NCBI GenBank assembly: GCA_020310875.1
Contig: CM035416.1
Span: 73,663,983 to 73,727,982 of the forward strand
Direction of reading: 5' to 3'
Origin: Ceratopteris richardii
Lineage: Eukaryota > Streptophyta > Polypodiopsida > Polypodiales > Pteridaceae
DNA: 64,000 bases
The position numbers and the translations under genes were made by a program. Position 1 is the stretch's first letter. Each line of letters starts with the position of its first letter. The notes below the pieces were generated by a model. It had not been told where the DNA came from and ran no database searches. It worked only from the letters and a program-made list of their open reading frames with translations. Positions 23,380-33,582 of the stretch are shown one piece after another.

Positions 23380-23794
23380 AGCTGATTCTACGGTGGATCA
23401 TTCGGTCCCTTTAATTACGGTATGGTACAAAAACCATAAGATTACTCAAGTACTAATTGATGGTGGGTCTGGTGTAAACATCACCACTGCAACGTTTTGT
23501 AAAAAGTTGGGATGGACGCAAATCAAGCCTGTTCAATTTTTCGTTAGAATGGCCGACCAATCCAGAGTTCATCTGGTAGGACTTGTAAGAAATGTTCCGA
23601 TAAATTTGCAGGGTACAACGTTTAAGATGATTTTTGTAGTCTTAGAACTACCGGAGTCTAGTCTTGACTATAATCTCCTTTTCGATCGACCCTAGTTAAA
23701 ACATGCTAAGGTTATACAGGATTGGTCAGCACAAGAACTAACATTTAAAGATAATCATCATAAATATATTGTCAAATTGGATGCCATTCAGCCT
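23380..23794 (+). pseudogene. Element J protease
   Basis: VLIDGGSGVNITTATF at about 23450 is the aspartic protease active-site motif, here D-G-G-S-G rather than D-S/T-G. About 80 residues later comes SSLDYNLLFDRP then a TAG stop at 23693, where the family has a Trp (G-R-P-W), so TGG became TAG. The domain is fused in frame between gag and RT, as in plant gypsy elements. Confidence 0.85.
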
Positions 23795-25067
23795 TGTGAA
23801 CTTCATGCCAAGCCATATGTAGCAGAGCCAGTCCATATGTTGGATGGCTTGTTTGACGATGAAGAAGAAGCCTTTCTGAAGAACAATGAAGATCTGGTTT
23901 CTTTAGGTACTGTAGATCTGCAATCTATTATAGACAACTGGAGTCCGACAGCCTGTACGGTGGTGCCTGTGACCGAAGAAGTGAAGACCGAAGATACTGT
24001 TGCTATGGATGAAGCCGCTCTACAACATCTTTTACAGTCAGCTGACGATCTAGGCAAACCTTATCAATTCTATGTTCCCGAAGATCAGTTAATCACCTAC
24101 AATTTGGGAGATGAAGTAAATCCACGACCTGTCAAGATAAAGGAAGGATTATTTGAGGTGTTTCAAGCAAATTTGATCCAGCTTCTTCATGAGTTCTCTG
24201 ATGTTTTTGCATGGGATTATCGTGATATGAAAGGTCTGGATCCTCGCATCTATCAGCATCGGGTCGTGCTCAAACCAGAAGCAAAGCCGATTAAACAACC
24301 TAGCTACCGTATGAATCCCAACTATGCAGCACAGGTCAAAGCAGAACTTGATCACCTATTAAAGGTAGGATTCATTGTACCCATTGAGCACGCTGAATGG
24401 ATCTCCCCGATTGTAATCGTACCAAAGAAAAACATGCAGCTCCGAATATGTGTCGATTATCGGAAATTGAATGCAGCCACCGTACCTGATCCATTTCCTC
24501 TTCCATTTCTTGATACAATGCTGGACAGAGTGGCTGGGCATGAAATGTATTCATTTCTTGATGGTTATAGTGGCTATAACCAGGTTCGAATGGCTGAGAA
24601 AGATATACCGAAAACAACATTTATTACGAATTGGGGTGTTTTTGCTTGTACAGTCATGTGGTTTGGGTTGAGGAATGCTCCTAGTACCTTTCAGCGTTGT
24701 ATGCAGGAAATCTTCTCACCCTATCTCACTTCTTTTATGCAAGTATATCTAGATGATTTCTCTTTATTCGGTAAGATGGTAGCACACCTGTATCATTTAC
24801 GGTGTTGCTTTGAGAAATGTCGTGAATACCGACTCTGTTTAAATTCAACCAAATCTATCTTTGCGGTTTCCTGTGGTAAACTCCTTGGCCACATTGTATC
24901 TGCATAGGGCATACAAGTTGATCCAGACAAAATTGCAGCTGTGTTAGAAGCTCCTGTGCCTACTACACCGAAAGAAGTGATGCGCTTTATGGGTCAAGTC
25001 AGGTGGCATGGTCGACATTTACGGTGGCTTGCCCATTTGGCAATACCCCTAAATCATCTAATAACTA
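23795..25067 (+). pseudogene. Element J reverse transcriptase
   Basis: RT domain from about 24240 (PEAKPIKQPSYRMNPNYAAQV). It carries the conserved GFIVPIEHAEWISPIVIVPKK and LRICVDYRKLNAAT, then DPFPLPFLD. Catalytic block VYLDDFSLF at 24743, the Y-x-D-D motif with Leu, acceptable in this family. The connection contains LGHIVSA then TAG at 24905, followed by GIQVDPDKIAAVLEAP and MRFMGQVRWHGRHLRWLAHL. Apart from the single stop it looks intact. A 180-residue N-terminal linker (from 23777) precedes it. Confidence 0.93.
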
Positions 25068-25560
25068 TTACTCCTCGACAATTTGATTGGACCCCAGAAT
25101 GTCAAATTGCATTTGATCATCTAAAAGGATTATTAACGCAGGTTCCAATTCTACAACCTCCTGATTGGGAATGCCCATTTCATGTTTTTGTAGACGCATC
25201 AGATATAGCCATTGGAAGTGTTTTAATGCAACAAACTGATAAGTGGTTTTGGCTTGTCTATTATGCAAGTCGACGGCTTGCTCTTGTTGAAAAGAATTAT
25301 TCAGTAACTGAAAGAGAATGTCTTGGTTTGGTGTATTCTGTAAAGAAATTCCGGCATTATTTGCTAGGCCGAAAATTCATCTTTCATGTAGATCATGCTG
25401 CGCTGGTGTATCTGGTTAGACAACAACATTTAGGTGGTCGTTTGGCATGCTGGGTTCTATTGTTATAGGAATTCGATTATGAAGTAATTCATCGACCCGG
25501 CACTGCACATGCATTAGCAGATTTTCTCTCTCGGTTGGATTCTGGTGAAGCTCCGGTCGG
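25068..25560 (+). pseudogene. Element J RNase H
   Basis: FHVFVDASDIAIGSVLMQQ (first catalytic Asp), EKNYSVTERECLGLVYSVKKF (catalytic Glu), KFIFHVDHAALVYL (Asp), then a TAG at 25466 where Gln is expected before EFDYEVIHRPGTAHALADFLSRL (last Asp). It removes the RNA strand of the replication intermediate. One stop, otherwise complete. Confidence 0.92.
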
Positions 25561-26905
25561 TGTTGATGACACCACACCAACAATTTATGTTACTGAAACG
25601 ACTAGTGATGAATCTGCACAACCTCCTGTGATACCTACTTACTATGATCAGTTATTAACTTTTCTTACTGATGGATGTCTTCCTTCTCAAACTTCTCCTG
25701 CAATGCGTCGGAAAATTGCAGTTTACAGTCGTAGATTCCGGTTGATTGCCGGACAGTTGTATTATATGGATCACACTGGAATTTTACTTCGTTGTATTCC
25801 TCCACATGAAGTAAACTCAGTAATCGCTCTGGCACATTCAATACCCTCCGGTGGACATTTTGCAGCAGATTTAACGCACCGAAAAATTCTCCAAAGTGGG
25901 CTCTGGTGGCCTACTATGTACAAAGATATATCGTAGTTTATGCAGCAGTGTGACAATTGTCAACAATCTGGACAGCCTTTACAACATCATTTCTTTCCTC
26001 TACAGCCCGTCTTACCTTTGGAACCTTTTCAAAAATGGGGTCTTGACTTTATTGGACCAATCACACGTCCACCAATCCTTAGCAACAACCGATACATTCT
26101 CACATGCACAGATTATGCTACCAGATGGGCAGAAGCTTGGGCTTTATGGTCCGTCACAGCTATTTGGGTGGCAAAATTTCTAATGAAGGACGTATTCCCA
26201 CGATATGGATTACCTTTGGAACTTGTAACAGATCAAGGAACGCACTTTGTCAACAATTTAATGCGAGTGCTCACACACACTTTTCAGATTCTGCATAAAT
26301 TCAGTTCACCGTATTATCCTCGTGCTAATGGCTTAGCTGAGAGTACAAACAAAACGTTGTTGACTATGCTTCGAAAATTTATTGTGGAATCACCAGAAAG
26401 ATGGGATCAATTACTACCTGCAGTATTATGGGCATACCGGACTACATACAAGGTCGCAACAGGACTAACTCCTTTCAAGCTTGCATATGGGCTGGAAGCA
26501 ATTGCACCAATGGAACTTGTAGTACCAAGCTTACGTGTGGCCATTTCTCAGAAATTGTTACCTGAAGAGTCTTTGCTATTTCTGTTGGAGACACTTAGAG
26601 AACTAGATGAGCATCGGTGGGAAAGTTTTTTGACTCTTCAAGAAGTGCAGTTGCAGCAAGCTCGTACTCATGATAGATATCTAAAAACTCCAGTTTTTAT
26701 GGTAGGACAACTTGTGTTGTTTTATAATGCAAAATCAAATCGTTCTGCTGGAAAATTCAAGTTACGATGGTTTGGTCCTTACCCGATTACTAAACAAGTG
26801 GGCCCAGCTACTTTTCGATTGACTACTTTGACCGGAATTCCTCTTCCAAAAGTGATAAATGGTTCAAAGTTGCGGTCGTATCATCAAGCGCCTGATTCGC
26901 ACTGA
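25561..26905 (+). pseudogene. Element J integrase
   Basis: Zinc-binding N-domain with H-x-H (HSIPSGGHFAADLTH) and CDNCQQ near 25950. Between them a TAG at 25934 replaces an expected Gln. The catalytic core has GLDFIGPITR and CTDYATRWAEAWA (Asp), VTDQGTHFVNN (Asp) and YYPRANGLAESTNK (Glu). A C-terminal beta-rich domain (VGQLVLFYNAKSNRSAGKFKLRWFGPYPITKQV) ends at IPLPKVINGSKLRSYHQAPDSH. No chromodomain is visible. Confidence 0.93.
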
Positions 26906-27239
26906 AGTGTTCTGCGGTTGCCCGCGTATTTTTTCTTTTCTTTTCTTTTCCTTTTTAGTTTTGCGTGTTAGTTGCTTAAAAATCATAAACTCCTTGTTTT
27001 GCTACATTACCATGAATAATAGCCGCCTTTTGTTATTGATTCTACTCATGCATGCACACCGTAGTTATGAAGGTTATCATCTCAACATCGCGCGATGATT
27101 AGCATTTTTTGATCGCCTCCCGTTACCAAGTATCTACTTAATCTTTTGCTTTCCGCTGTTAGTCGCTATTGTGTCTGTGTGTTTTGTGTGCTTTGTGCTC
27201 TCTTTAAGCCCTGTGTATTCGTGCTTTTCGTGTGCGATC
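26906..27239 (+). other. Spacer before extra ORF of J
   Basis: 334 bases without a gene. Contains a long pyrimidine tract ending in TTTTTAG at 26927-26958 and a second (CTTTTGCTTTCCGCTGTTAG) at 27143-27162. Both resemble 3' splice sites, which would allow the extra ORF to be expressed from a spliced mRNA. That is inference only. Confidence 0.5.
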
Positions 27240-29381
27240 ATGGAAGCTCTAGCAAACTTTGCTACCTTCTATGATGGAATTCCTCCCGACATGAGTGAAT
27301 TCTTGCATGTCCAAGGTTTGTCCAACTTCGCTGAATTGCCTTGGCATTTAGTGGAGTGCCATCCATTCTATGCTCAGATAATTGCTGCTATTGCTGCCAC
27401 ACCTGCTACCGAGCAGAGTTGGCCTATTACGTGTTTCCCCTCTCCTGTAGTAATCACCATGCAGTCGTTTGCTGCCGCTTTCCGACTCTCTGCGCAAGGA
27501 CGAGAGAATGGACCCAACCTACCAATCGCTACGATGAATCAGTTGTTTCCTAGGCACTCTTCAAATGAGTATGCCATACTTTGTCGCCCTGAACCTGAAA
27601 GAACAACTTTGCAATTTCTCGTAGCCATCCTGAACTTACAAAAACACACTTATGGAATATCTCGCCCATTCTACTCGGTAATTGATATGGCTGCTAGAGA
27701 GCCTATCAATTTTGCATCCTATTATTTCCAGCGCATTCACCGTGAATACGTTGTGATCATTAAGCAGGTTAACAAATGCGATCTGTCGCGTTCCCGTCTT
27801 TCGCACATACTCACTTTTTTGTTTCCGGCCCTCCAAGCAGCACAACCACCACCCAGAGGTCCAATTTTATATCATGAAGAATCTGCTCTGATACAGGAAG
27901 ACGATGAAGAAGATGACGAAGAACTCTTCCAGCTCCTCCGCCGAAAACGAATCCAGATAAGCTCTTCTAATAGTCAAGTACAGGATTCTACCGCTGGAAA
28001 TAAAGCAGACAACAATGAAGAAGAGACTTTCCACGATACAACCACCTCCATGCACCATGATTCATTAGCTCAGTCATCTCCAAACCAGCAACAGGATCAG
28101 AGTGTTACTACTGATTCTGGAGACAAATCTGATAAGGAAGGATCCCAACAACAATCCAAACAAGAGGAGCAAGAAGATACGAAAGTTATTGTTGCAGAAG
28201 TTTGGGCAGAGTTGATTACAATAGTAGAGTCTGCAGTTGCTCAACCTAAAGTGACTACGCAACAACTTACCGAAGCAACCAATAATCTGCAACCCATTCC
28301 TCCACCCGTGCCTCCACTTAAACCTATTGTTCCCATTCCACCGATTGTACGTGACGCACCCGATTCATCATCCTCTTCACCGAACTATTCTCCACCCAAT
28401 TCCCATCAACTCCTTACCGCTTCTTCATCTCAACCACGTCCTTCTCTTCTATTTCCTTCACTACCTGTGTTTAATGAGCTCGCATCAATGGGTCATATGT
28501 TGATCCATCTATCACAACAACTACCACAACAGATGACGGAGATTATTGATAATCTCAAACACGAATTACAACATAAAGTTGATGTTTTAGAAGCGGATAT
28601 CATTCCGTTGCAGGAAGAGGTAGATGCAGTAAAAGCAGAGAATCATGCTCTCCACATACAGATTCAACAGCTACACGCTCACCTTACCGAACAGGAGACA
28701 GTAATCAATCAAAGAGATGCTGCCTTGGTCGAAGTCAGAATAAAAGATGATTTATTATGCGCTGCTGATGCAGAAATTCTTCAATTATGACAGTTAGTTA
28801 AAGATAAAGAGGATTCTCGCATAGCACTGGGAGATTTGTTAAAGGAAACTAGAGAACAATTGGCTGAAGCCGTGCAAAAAGGACAAGAAATGTCAAGTTT
28901 ACTAAAGCAAACCAATACAGAGCTTGAGTTCGCAAATGCCACCCTGACTGAATCCAATTCTGCTCTTAAAACGCAGATGATGTTGGTCGCTCAGCTCCAA
29001 AAAGAGATCCCAGCAATTTGAAGAGAGCGCGATGCTTACTACCGAACCATTCAATTTCAGAATCAAGAATTGGAGAGAAGAGAAAGGCAACTTGGAGCTC
29101 AAGCCGAACGCTTATCACGAATAGATCAACAGATTGCCGATATGAAGGTAAACTGTGATGGAGCTCTATCAAATGACTTTTATCTGCAGGAAGCTTTTCT
29201 GCAAACACAGGCAGAAATTTTGATGAGCCAGGTAATTGCCACTAGTTCAGTTAGAACTGATGCCCAGTTAGTAGAACCAGAGATACTGAAACAGATGCTG
29301 GATTCGTTAAAAAAGAAAATTTCCCGAACGTTTAAATTAGCTAGATCAATGTATCTACAGGGTATAATAGATGAGCCATAA
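27240..29381 (+). pseudogene. Post-integrase extra ORF of element J
   Basis: Single frame of 714 codons including two internal stops (TGA at 28788 after EILQL, TGA at 29019 after KEIPAI) and ending IIDEP. Start chosen at MEALANFATF at 27240, conserved in I. Domain order: N-terminal globular part (FAELPWHLVECHPFY, YAILCRPEPERTTLQFLVAILNLQKHTYG, LSHILTFLFP) about residues 1-205; acidic linker; Gln/Ser/Pro-rich part; coiled coil about 425-700 (DVLEADIIPLQEEVDAVKAE...). No enzyme motif, signal peptide or membrane segment is seen, so it is not env-like. Its persistence in two diverged copies suggests it served the element. Confidence 0.88.
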
Positions 29382-29395
29382 GATTTTGTATACCA

Positions 29396-29423
29396 GCGGG
29401 TTCAAGTCCACCGTGCGTGCCAG
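29396..29423 (+). other. tRNA 3'-end-like sequence beside 3' LTR of J
   Basis: GCGGGTTCAAGTCCACCG then TGCGTGCCAG lies directly before the 3' LTR, in the place of a polypurine tract. It contains the B-box-like GGTTCAAGTCC at 29399-29409 and a CCA one base before the LTR. 28 bases match the element I border except for one A/G change in the loop. Confidence 0.55.
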
Positions 29424-29992
29424 TGTAAGCCGCCGGAATTGTAATCTTTCCCTTTCATATTCTGCACGAATCGAAAGGTCGTTGTGTGAAGTTGTATCCA
29501 TTTATAAATCAATGAAAAGATGCTTCGGTAACAATCAGAAGGGTCGCCAGACTATCTGTCTGGGCGATACGTCTGTGTAGTTCCGTTGTGTTGTGTTTTG
29601 AGAATTCTGAGTAATACTGTGTCTTCTGTCTTTGTTTGATTATTTGCACCTGTACGGTAAAGACTGGATTGCGATAATGTTTATAGTAAGTTAAGTATTG
29701 AATCACTGTTCTGTTAAGTTAATTACTGTAAGTCTGTACTACGGTAGTGTTTACCTTGTGCGCCGAGTACTGAGAAAGTATTAATTCGTGTATGATTCGG
29801 AAGTTTGTGAGAGAACCCATCGGAGTATTGGTAGTAATTCATATTAACAGAGATTTAGACATTAAGGTACTGTGGTGTGAGTGTTTAATTGGGAAAATCC
29901 AGTATAGGGCCTCTGTTTATTCAGACCCCTTCCACTCCCAAGAACCCGAAAAGAGCTTAAACGTGTTTCTGACGGCAAACGCGCGTTTAACA
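29424..29992 (+). repeat. 3' LTR of gypsy element J
   Basis: 569 bases matching the 5' LTR at 20494-21068. Starts TGTAAGCCGCCGGAATTG, ends CGCGCGTTTAACA. Right flank is GATACGATAC array DNA. Confidence 0.95.
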
Positions 29993-30450
29993 ATTCTATG
30001 GATGATATGATACCACTTTTTTGGATGATACGATACTAGAATAGGCACAATACGATACCAACTTGGCACGCGATATGATACTGCTCGGTCGATGATACGA
30101 TATCGTGAACGACATGATACGATACCACCGCGGTGTCCGCGATCACGATACCAACACTTGACGATACGATACCAGAATGGTATCGCAGTACCTCAAGTGG
30201 GCGTGCACGATACGATACCTCGACAAGTATCGCGATAGACGGGAATTCTGGTATCGTGATACCATAGCTCATATGAACATGATACTTGGAGATTTTGACA
30301 CCCAAATTCAAAAATTTTTACAGATATGTGTACCTTGTGTCCTCCTTGTCACTCGTATGTGTCTGCATATGCAAAGTCACCCTTCAATCTCACGATACAT
30401 CACTCGCGATACCAGACACACACCTTGTCACTCCGCGATACTGTCACTCA
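29993..30450. repeat. GATACGATAC array, right part (leader of gypsy H)
   Basis: About ten further copies of the GATACGATAC core with the same roughly 22-base spacing at first, becoming irregular (GTATCGCGATAG, CTCGCGATACC) toward 30450. The segment 29993-30215 is a diverged copy of 20172-20400, including its spacers (TTCTATGGA, ACTAGAATAGGCAC, GGCACGCG). Confidence 0.88.
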
Positions 30451-30621
30451 GTTTTTTGATGTTTTAACAGCACGATTCTCTGTATTTCATCCATGTTTAA
30501 ACTTTGAACTCTCTCTGAACTCCTTGCATAGCCAAGAATGAAAAAGAAGGGGCAAAAATAGGAGACATACAGTAAAAAAAGTGAAAAAATCAGAGAAGGT
30601 GAAGATGGGAGGAGATGATGG

Positions 30622-30652
<31 letters not shown>

Positions 30653-30751
30653 GGTGACTAAGAACTCAGAAACTGAACTGAAAATGGTGATTTTTTTACC
30701 TTCCAACATCGCTACTCTACGTCTTACCATCACACGCTCGTCCTCCAAGCT
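30451..30751 (-). other. Leader of gypsy H next to primer site
   Basis: No gene. Includes a GAT trinucleotide run (30613-30650). It lies between the primer site and the array, so it is 5' untranslated leader of H. Confidence 0.55.
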
Positions 30752-30772
30752 CTCTCCTCGACAACGGTGCCA
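30752..30772 (-). other. Primer-binding site of gypsy H
   Basis: Minus strand TGGCACCGTTGTCGAGGAGAG. It matches the TGGCGCCGTTGCCGGGGA-type site, complementary to tRNA-Asp, of plant gypsy elements (including Athila) with a few substitutions. Seven bases separate it from the LTR end. Confidence 0.8.
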
Positions 30773-30779
30773 AATTTGG

Positions 30780-31442
30780 TGTCACTCTAGCACAATGGTG
30801 AGTACCAACATGAGGAGATACACCTCATAAATGTCAATTCGCAGAGATGTGAGGACGAGTAAAGACCATGAGCAAGTGATGGCACAAGTGCGTCAGTGAA
30901 AGCGCACAAGCATGCACACACATACACACACACACACACACAAGGTAAGAGCAAAGAGTGGAACAATGGAAGGACTTCGATTACAAAGGAAATCTATTAC
31001 CAAGCTCAAATATACAACAAGCCAACCCCTAAAATGAGCTCTCTAGCCCCTTTTATAGTTTCTTGAGTAGTTTTGGCCTTGTCCAGACCTAGTGTCTGAC
31101 CTAATTAAAAATTAGGTTCCAGGGCTTATTTGGGGGCTCAAACGGAGTCTAAAAATTATGAAAATTGGTAGGATGATACTTCTAATACTCCTCAAACTCA
31201 AGGACTCCTTGGCTTGAACAAAATGGAGTTATAAAAATGGAAAATGGTATTTACAATGGTTTTTTGTGATAAAAATAACTATTTTTATAGGGATTTCTTT
31301 TGAACATTTGACATGTGCTTCTTGGAGCTCCATACATTCTCATTCTTCTTGTGTGTCCACTTCCTTGACATGTCTCTATGCTTGTGCTTGACCTTGATTG
31401 TCAACACCAAGCATGAAAGTTGTCTTGTCTAGCTTATCACCA
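30780..31442 (-). repeat. 5' LTR of gypsy H
   Basis: Minus-strand LTR ending in CTAGAGTGACA at 30780. Homologous over most of its length to the plus-strand LTR of E at 57924-58618 (blocks GACACTAGGT/AACACTAGGT, AACTATAAA, GAGAGCTCATTTTAGGG). The outer end is put at TGGTGATAAGC (31442); TGGCAAACGC at 31472 is the alternative. It contains a (CA)n run at 30919-30942. Confidence 0.8.
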
Positions 31443-31837
31443 TAAGCTGACTCATTCCATTTGCGTTTGCCATTTCTGCAGTGATTCACAAGACTGCAAA
31501 ACACTACAAGCAGCACTTCTGGTTGAACACTCTTGCACTATGAAGTGACAGTTCGATATCAGAAAAACACAGTTTTTGTGTATCAATAGTACACAGAATC
31601 GCTTGAAATTCTGGATCTGGAATATATGAGTGTTGCTAAACAAGATGCAAGTTATAGTTTTGCAAACTGACCTAGTTTTTCTATGGGCCCCACCTTGCGG
31701 GCTCGAAAATATTTTGAGGTCTTCTACCTTCACGCCAATTTTCGTAGCAATCTGAGGTCATTTGTGAATCGGGCTTTCTCCACGCCTTCTCACATACTCT
31801 TCACTGTCAGCCTTCTCCACAAGCTCTCTATAGCCAC
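31443..31837 (-). pseudogene. Copia leader and gag start, G-type element
   Basis: Between the primer site and the H LTR lies about 395 bases of leader. At 31473 an ATG opens a short frame MANANGMSQL, a plausible copia gag start, which is cut after ten codons by the H LTR. This would make H an insertion in a copia gag. The rest of the gag could lie at 8545 and left (element G), but about 150 residues are unaccounted for. Confidence 0.5.
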
Positions 31838-31853
31838 ACTGGCTTCGATACCA
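31838..31853 (-). other. Primer-binding site, G-type copia
   Basis: Minus strand TGGTATCGAAGCCAG, close to the TGGTATCAGAGC complement of initiator tRNA-Met used by plant copia elements. It directly follows the LTR end. Confidence 0.75.
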
Positions 31854-32228
31854 TGTCACAAGGAAGGAGATAAGGAAGAGAGTTCACATATGCAATCTCG
31901 CAATCAAGGAGAAGCACACACATAGATTGAGGCAAGGAAGAATGATCTACTTCTTCTTCTTCTATTGCATAAAAGGAATGTACGAGAATGACCTAAAAAC
32001 AGGAATACATCAAGTGCAATATATAAAGAACAGTACATAAGGAAAAACCTAATGTCCTGCATGAGTGAGCTAGCAAGAAACAAATGTGCCATGACTCTTG
32101 GTAGATAAATCTAGTACAAATCAATGAAGTATCCTTGACATATACCGGCATGACTATACATGTCAGAGAAATGAAAAACTGATATGTGTCATCCTAGATC
32201 ATCACATGTTGAGCTTGATATCTCAACA
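31854..32228 (-). repeat. 5' LTR of a G-type copia
   Basis: 375 bases, minus strand TGTTGAGATATC... to ...CTTGTGACA. Same family as the LTR at 4410-4800. The primer site on its inner side shows it is a 5' LTR whose element extends to the left. Confidence 0.85.
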
Positions 32229-33582
32229 TCATTATGGAGATCTCAAGAAGGAGAGTCCACCATGGTGCATCACCATCACAATACTTCAATGGTATTAGAT
32301 CATTCAAATGCAAAAGATTTGTTGCTGTTGTGAGAGTGAGCTTATGACTAAGGCAACAACCAAGGCATATACTTTGGCATACTTTTTCATATGAGTCATT
32401 GAAGTCAACACTGGTGCCATTGACTACATGCAGTGGAGGACCTCAATGATCAAGGAAGACAAAGGTTACCAATATTTCTCGAGAGGTCACCCATCCTCAT
32501 TTGTCCCCCCCAAGATTTCTTAACCGGTGATCTCTTGCCACTAAGCTACACTTTTGTGGTGCTTGAGGAAGGGAAAAGACTAAGGTACACATTACCTTGA
32601 ACATGTTTTGGGCCCTCAAAGCTTCATTCTTTGCTTTCAAAGCCTGTTTTGAAGCATTCTTGGGGTGATTTTTGGAGCCATCTTGGAGTACTCTCACACA
32701 TAGTTCTTCTTACACAGATTCAAGAACATCAAGAAGAGTCTTATTTGTACTTCTCTAAAAATGGATATTCAGCTTTGGCACTATGTTCTTAGCTACACTA
32801 GTAAATCTACACATTTCTTGGAAGTTTTTCAATTGTGGTGGGAGCAACCGCCACAAGTTTATGGAGGTTTTTGAGCCTAAATAATAGAGTGAACTGACAG
32901 TTGTAGTTGTTTTTTGTGAGTGTTTGGGTTGTAAGTTCAACATTTTAGTGTTGTTTTATTGCATATACTAAGCACAAACACACTATATACACTTATGTGG
33001 ATACTGCTTATGTATGTCCATGTGGTTATTGATATAGTGGTTATGTCTTTGTATAAAGCATTTGATGTTGATAAAGAGGGTTGTCGTGAGGTTTTCTTAG
33101 CTATGAGACACCTCGATGTCGGCGTGTCTCTCGCAATATAGGTGGAAAACTTGTCATAGGATATGTATGCTAGTTGTTCATAGGTGTCGATAAGCCTAGT
33201 TGGCTTATTTTGATTAACTAATTATATGAAGTGGAGTTAGTGATTCACTATGCAGGTTTACATGTCAGTACTTGCTGTTTTATGAGATTTTGACATTAGT
33301 CATATGCTCATTTTGCAAAGGAGACTCTAGAAAATTTTTTTGAGATTCTTTTAATTTTTTCAACTATGCAATGGTCAATTTACTCCTTGATACACTTATT
33401 GGTGTGAGCACATTTATTCTCACATTATCATTTTAGTTGGTCATTACTGTTAATTAATCCATTTTTTTGGGGAGACTTTGTGAAATTTTTCCTAGAATCT
33501 GACACTTGGTCGTCCTACTTTGAACCTTAGTGGTGTTTGGACTCTTCTAGCTCCATTATCATCCTAGTTAGTCTCTATCATC
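32229..33582. other. Non-coding stretch with 5S-rRNA-like motif
   Basis: No supported gene over 1.35 kb. The minus strand at 32474-32530 resembles part of plant 5S rRNA (listed separately). The right end (about 33450-33582) leads into a copia gag and may be its leader. No LTR ends were found. Confidence 0.45.
32474..32530 (-). repeat. 5S rRNA-related sequence (possible 5S-derived SINE or Cassandra-type relic)
   Basis: On the minus strand CACCGG, GTTAAG, CTTGGG and then AGGATGGGTGACCTC occur in the order found in plant 5S rRNA. The first pair is fused by a deletion, and the last match is 15 bases. The spacing between GTTAAG and AGGATGG is 27 bases against 29 in 5S. This covers the internal promoter boxes. 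Plant elements with 5S promoters exist (Cassandra TRIMs, SINE3-type), but no ends are visible here. Confidence 0.5.

Larger units (their letters stand above)
20494..29992 (+). mobile_element. Gypsy element J, full length, inserted in the leader of H
   Basis: LTR - primer site - gag - protease - RT - RNase H - integrase - extra ORF - tRNA-like border - LTR, 9,499 bases. The gag-pol frame is a single frame from 21452 to 26905 with six in-frame stops and one frameshift near 21430. The pol domain order (RT-RNase H-integrase) is gypsy-type. The TGGCGCNGTCTGTGGG primer site and a long extra 3' ORF point to the Tat-like plant lineage. No 5-base target duplication is evident (GATTT on the left, ATTCT on the right), so the flanks may have been rearranged by recombination in the array. 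Confidence 0.9.
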
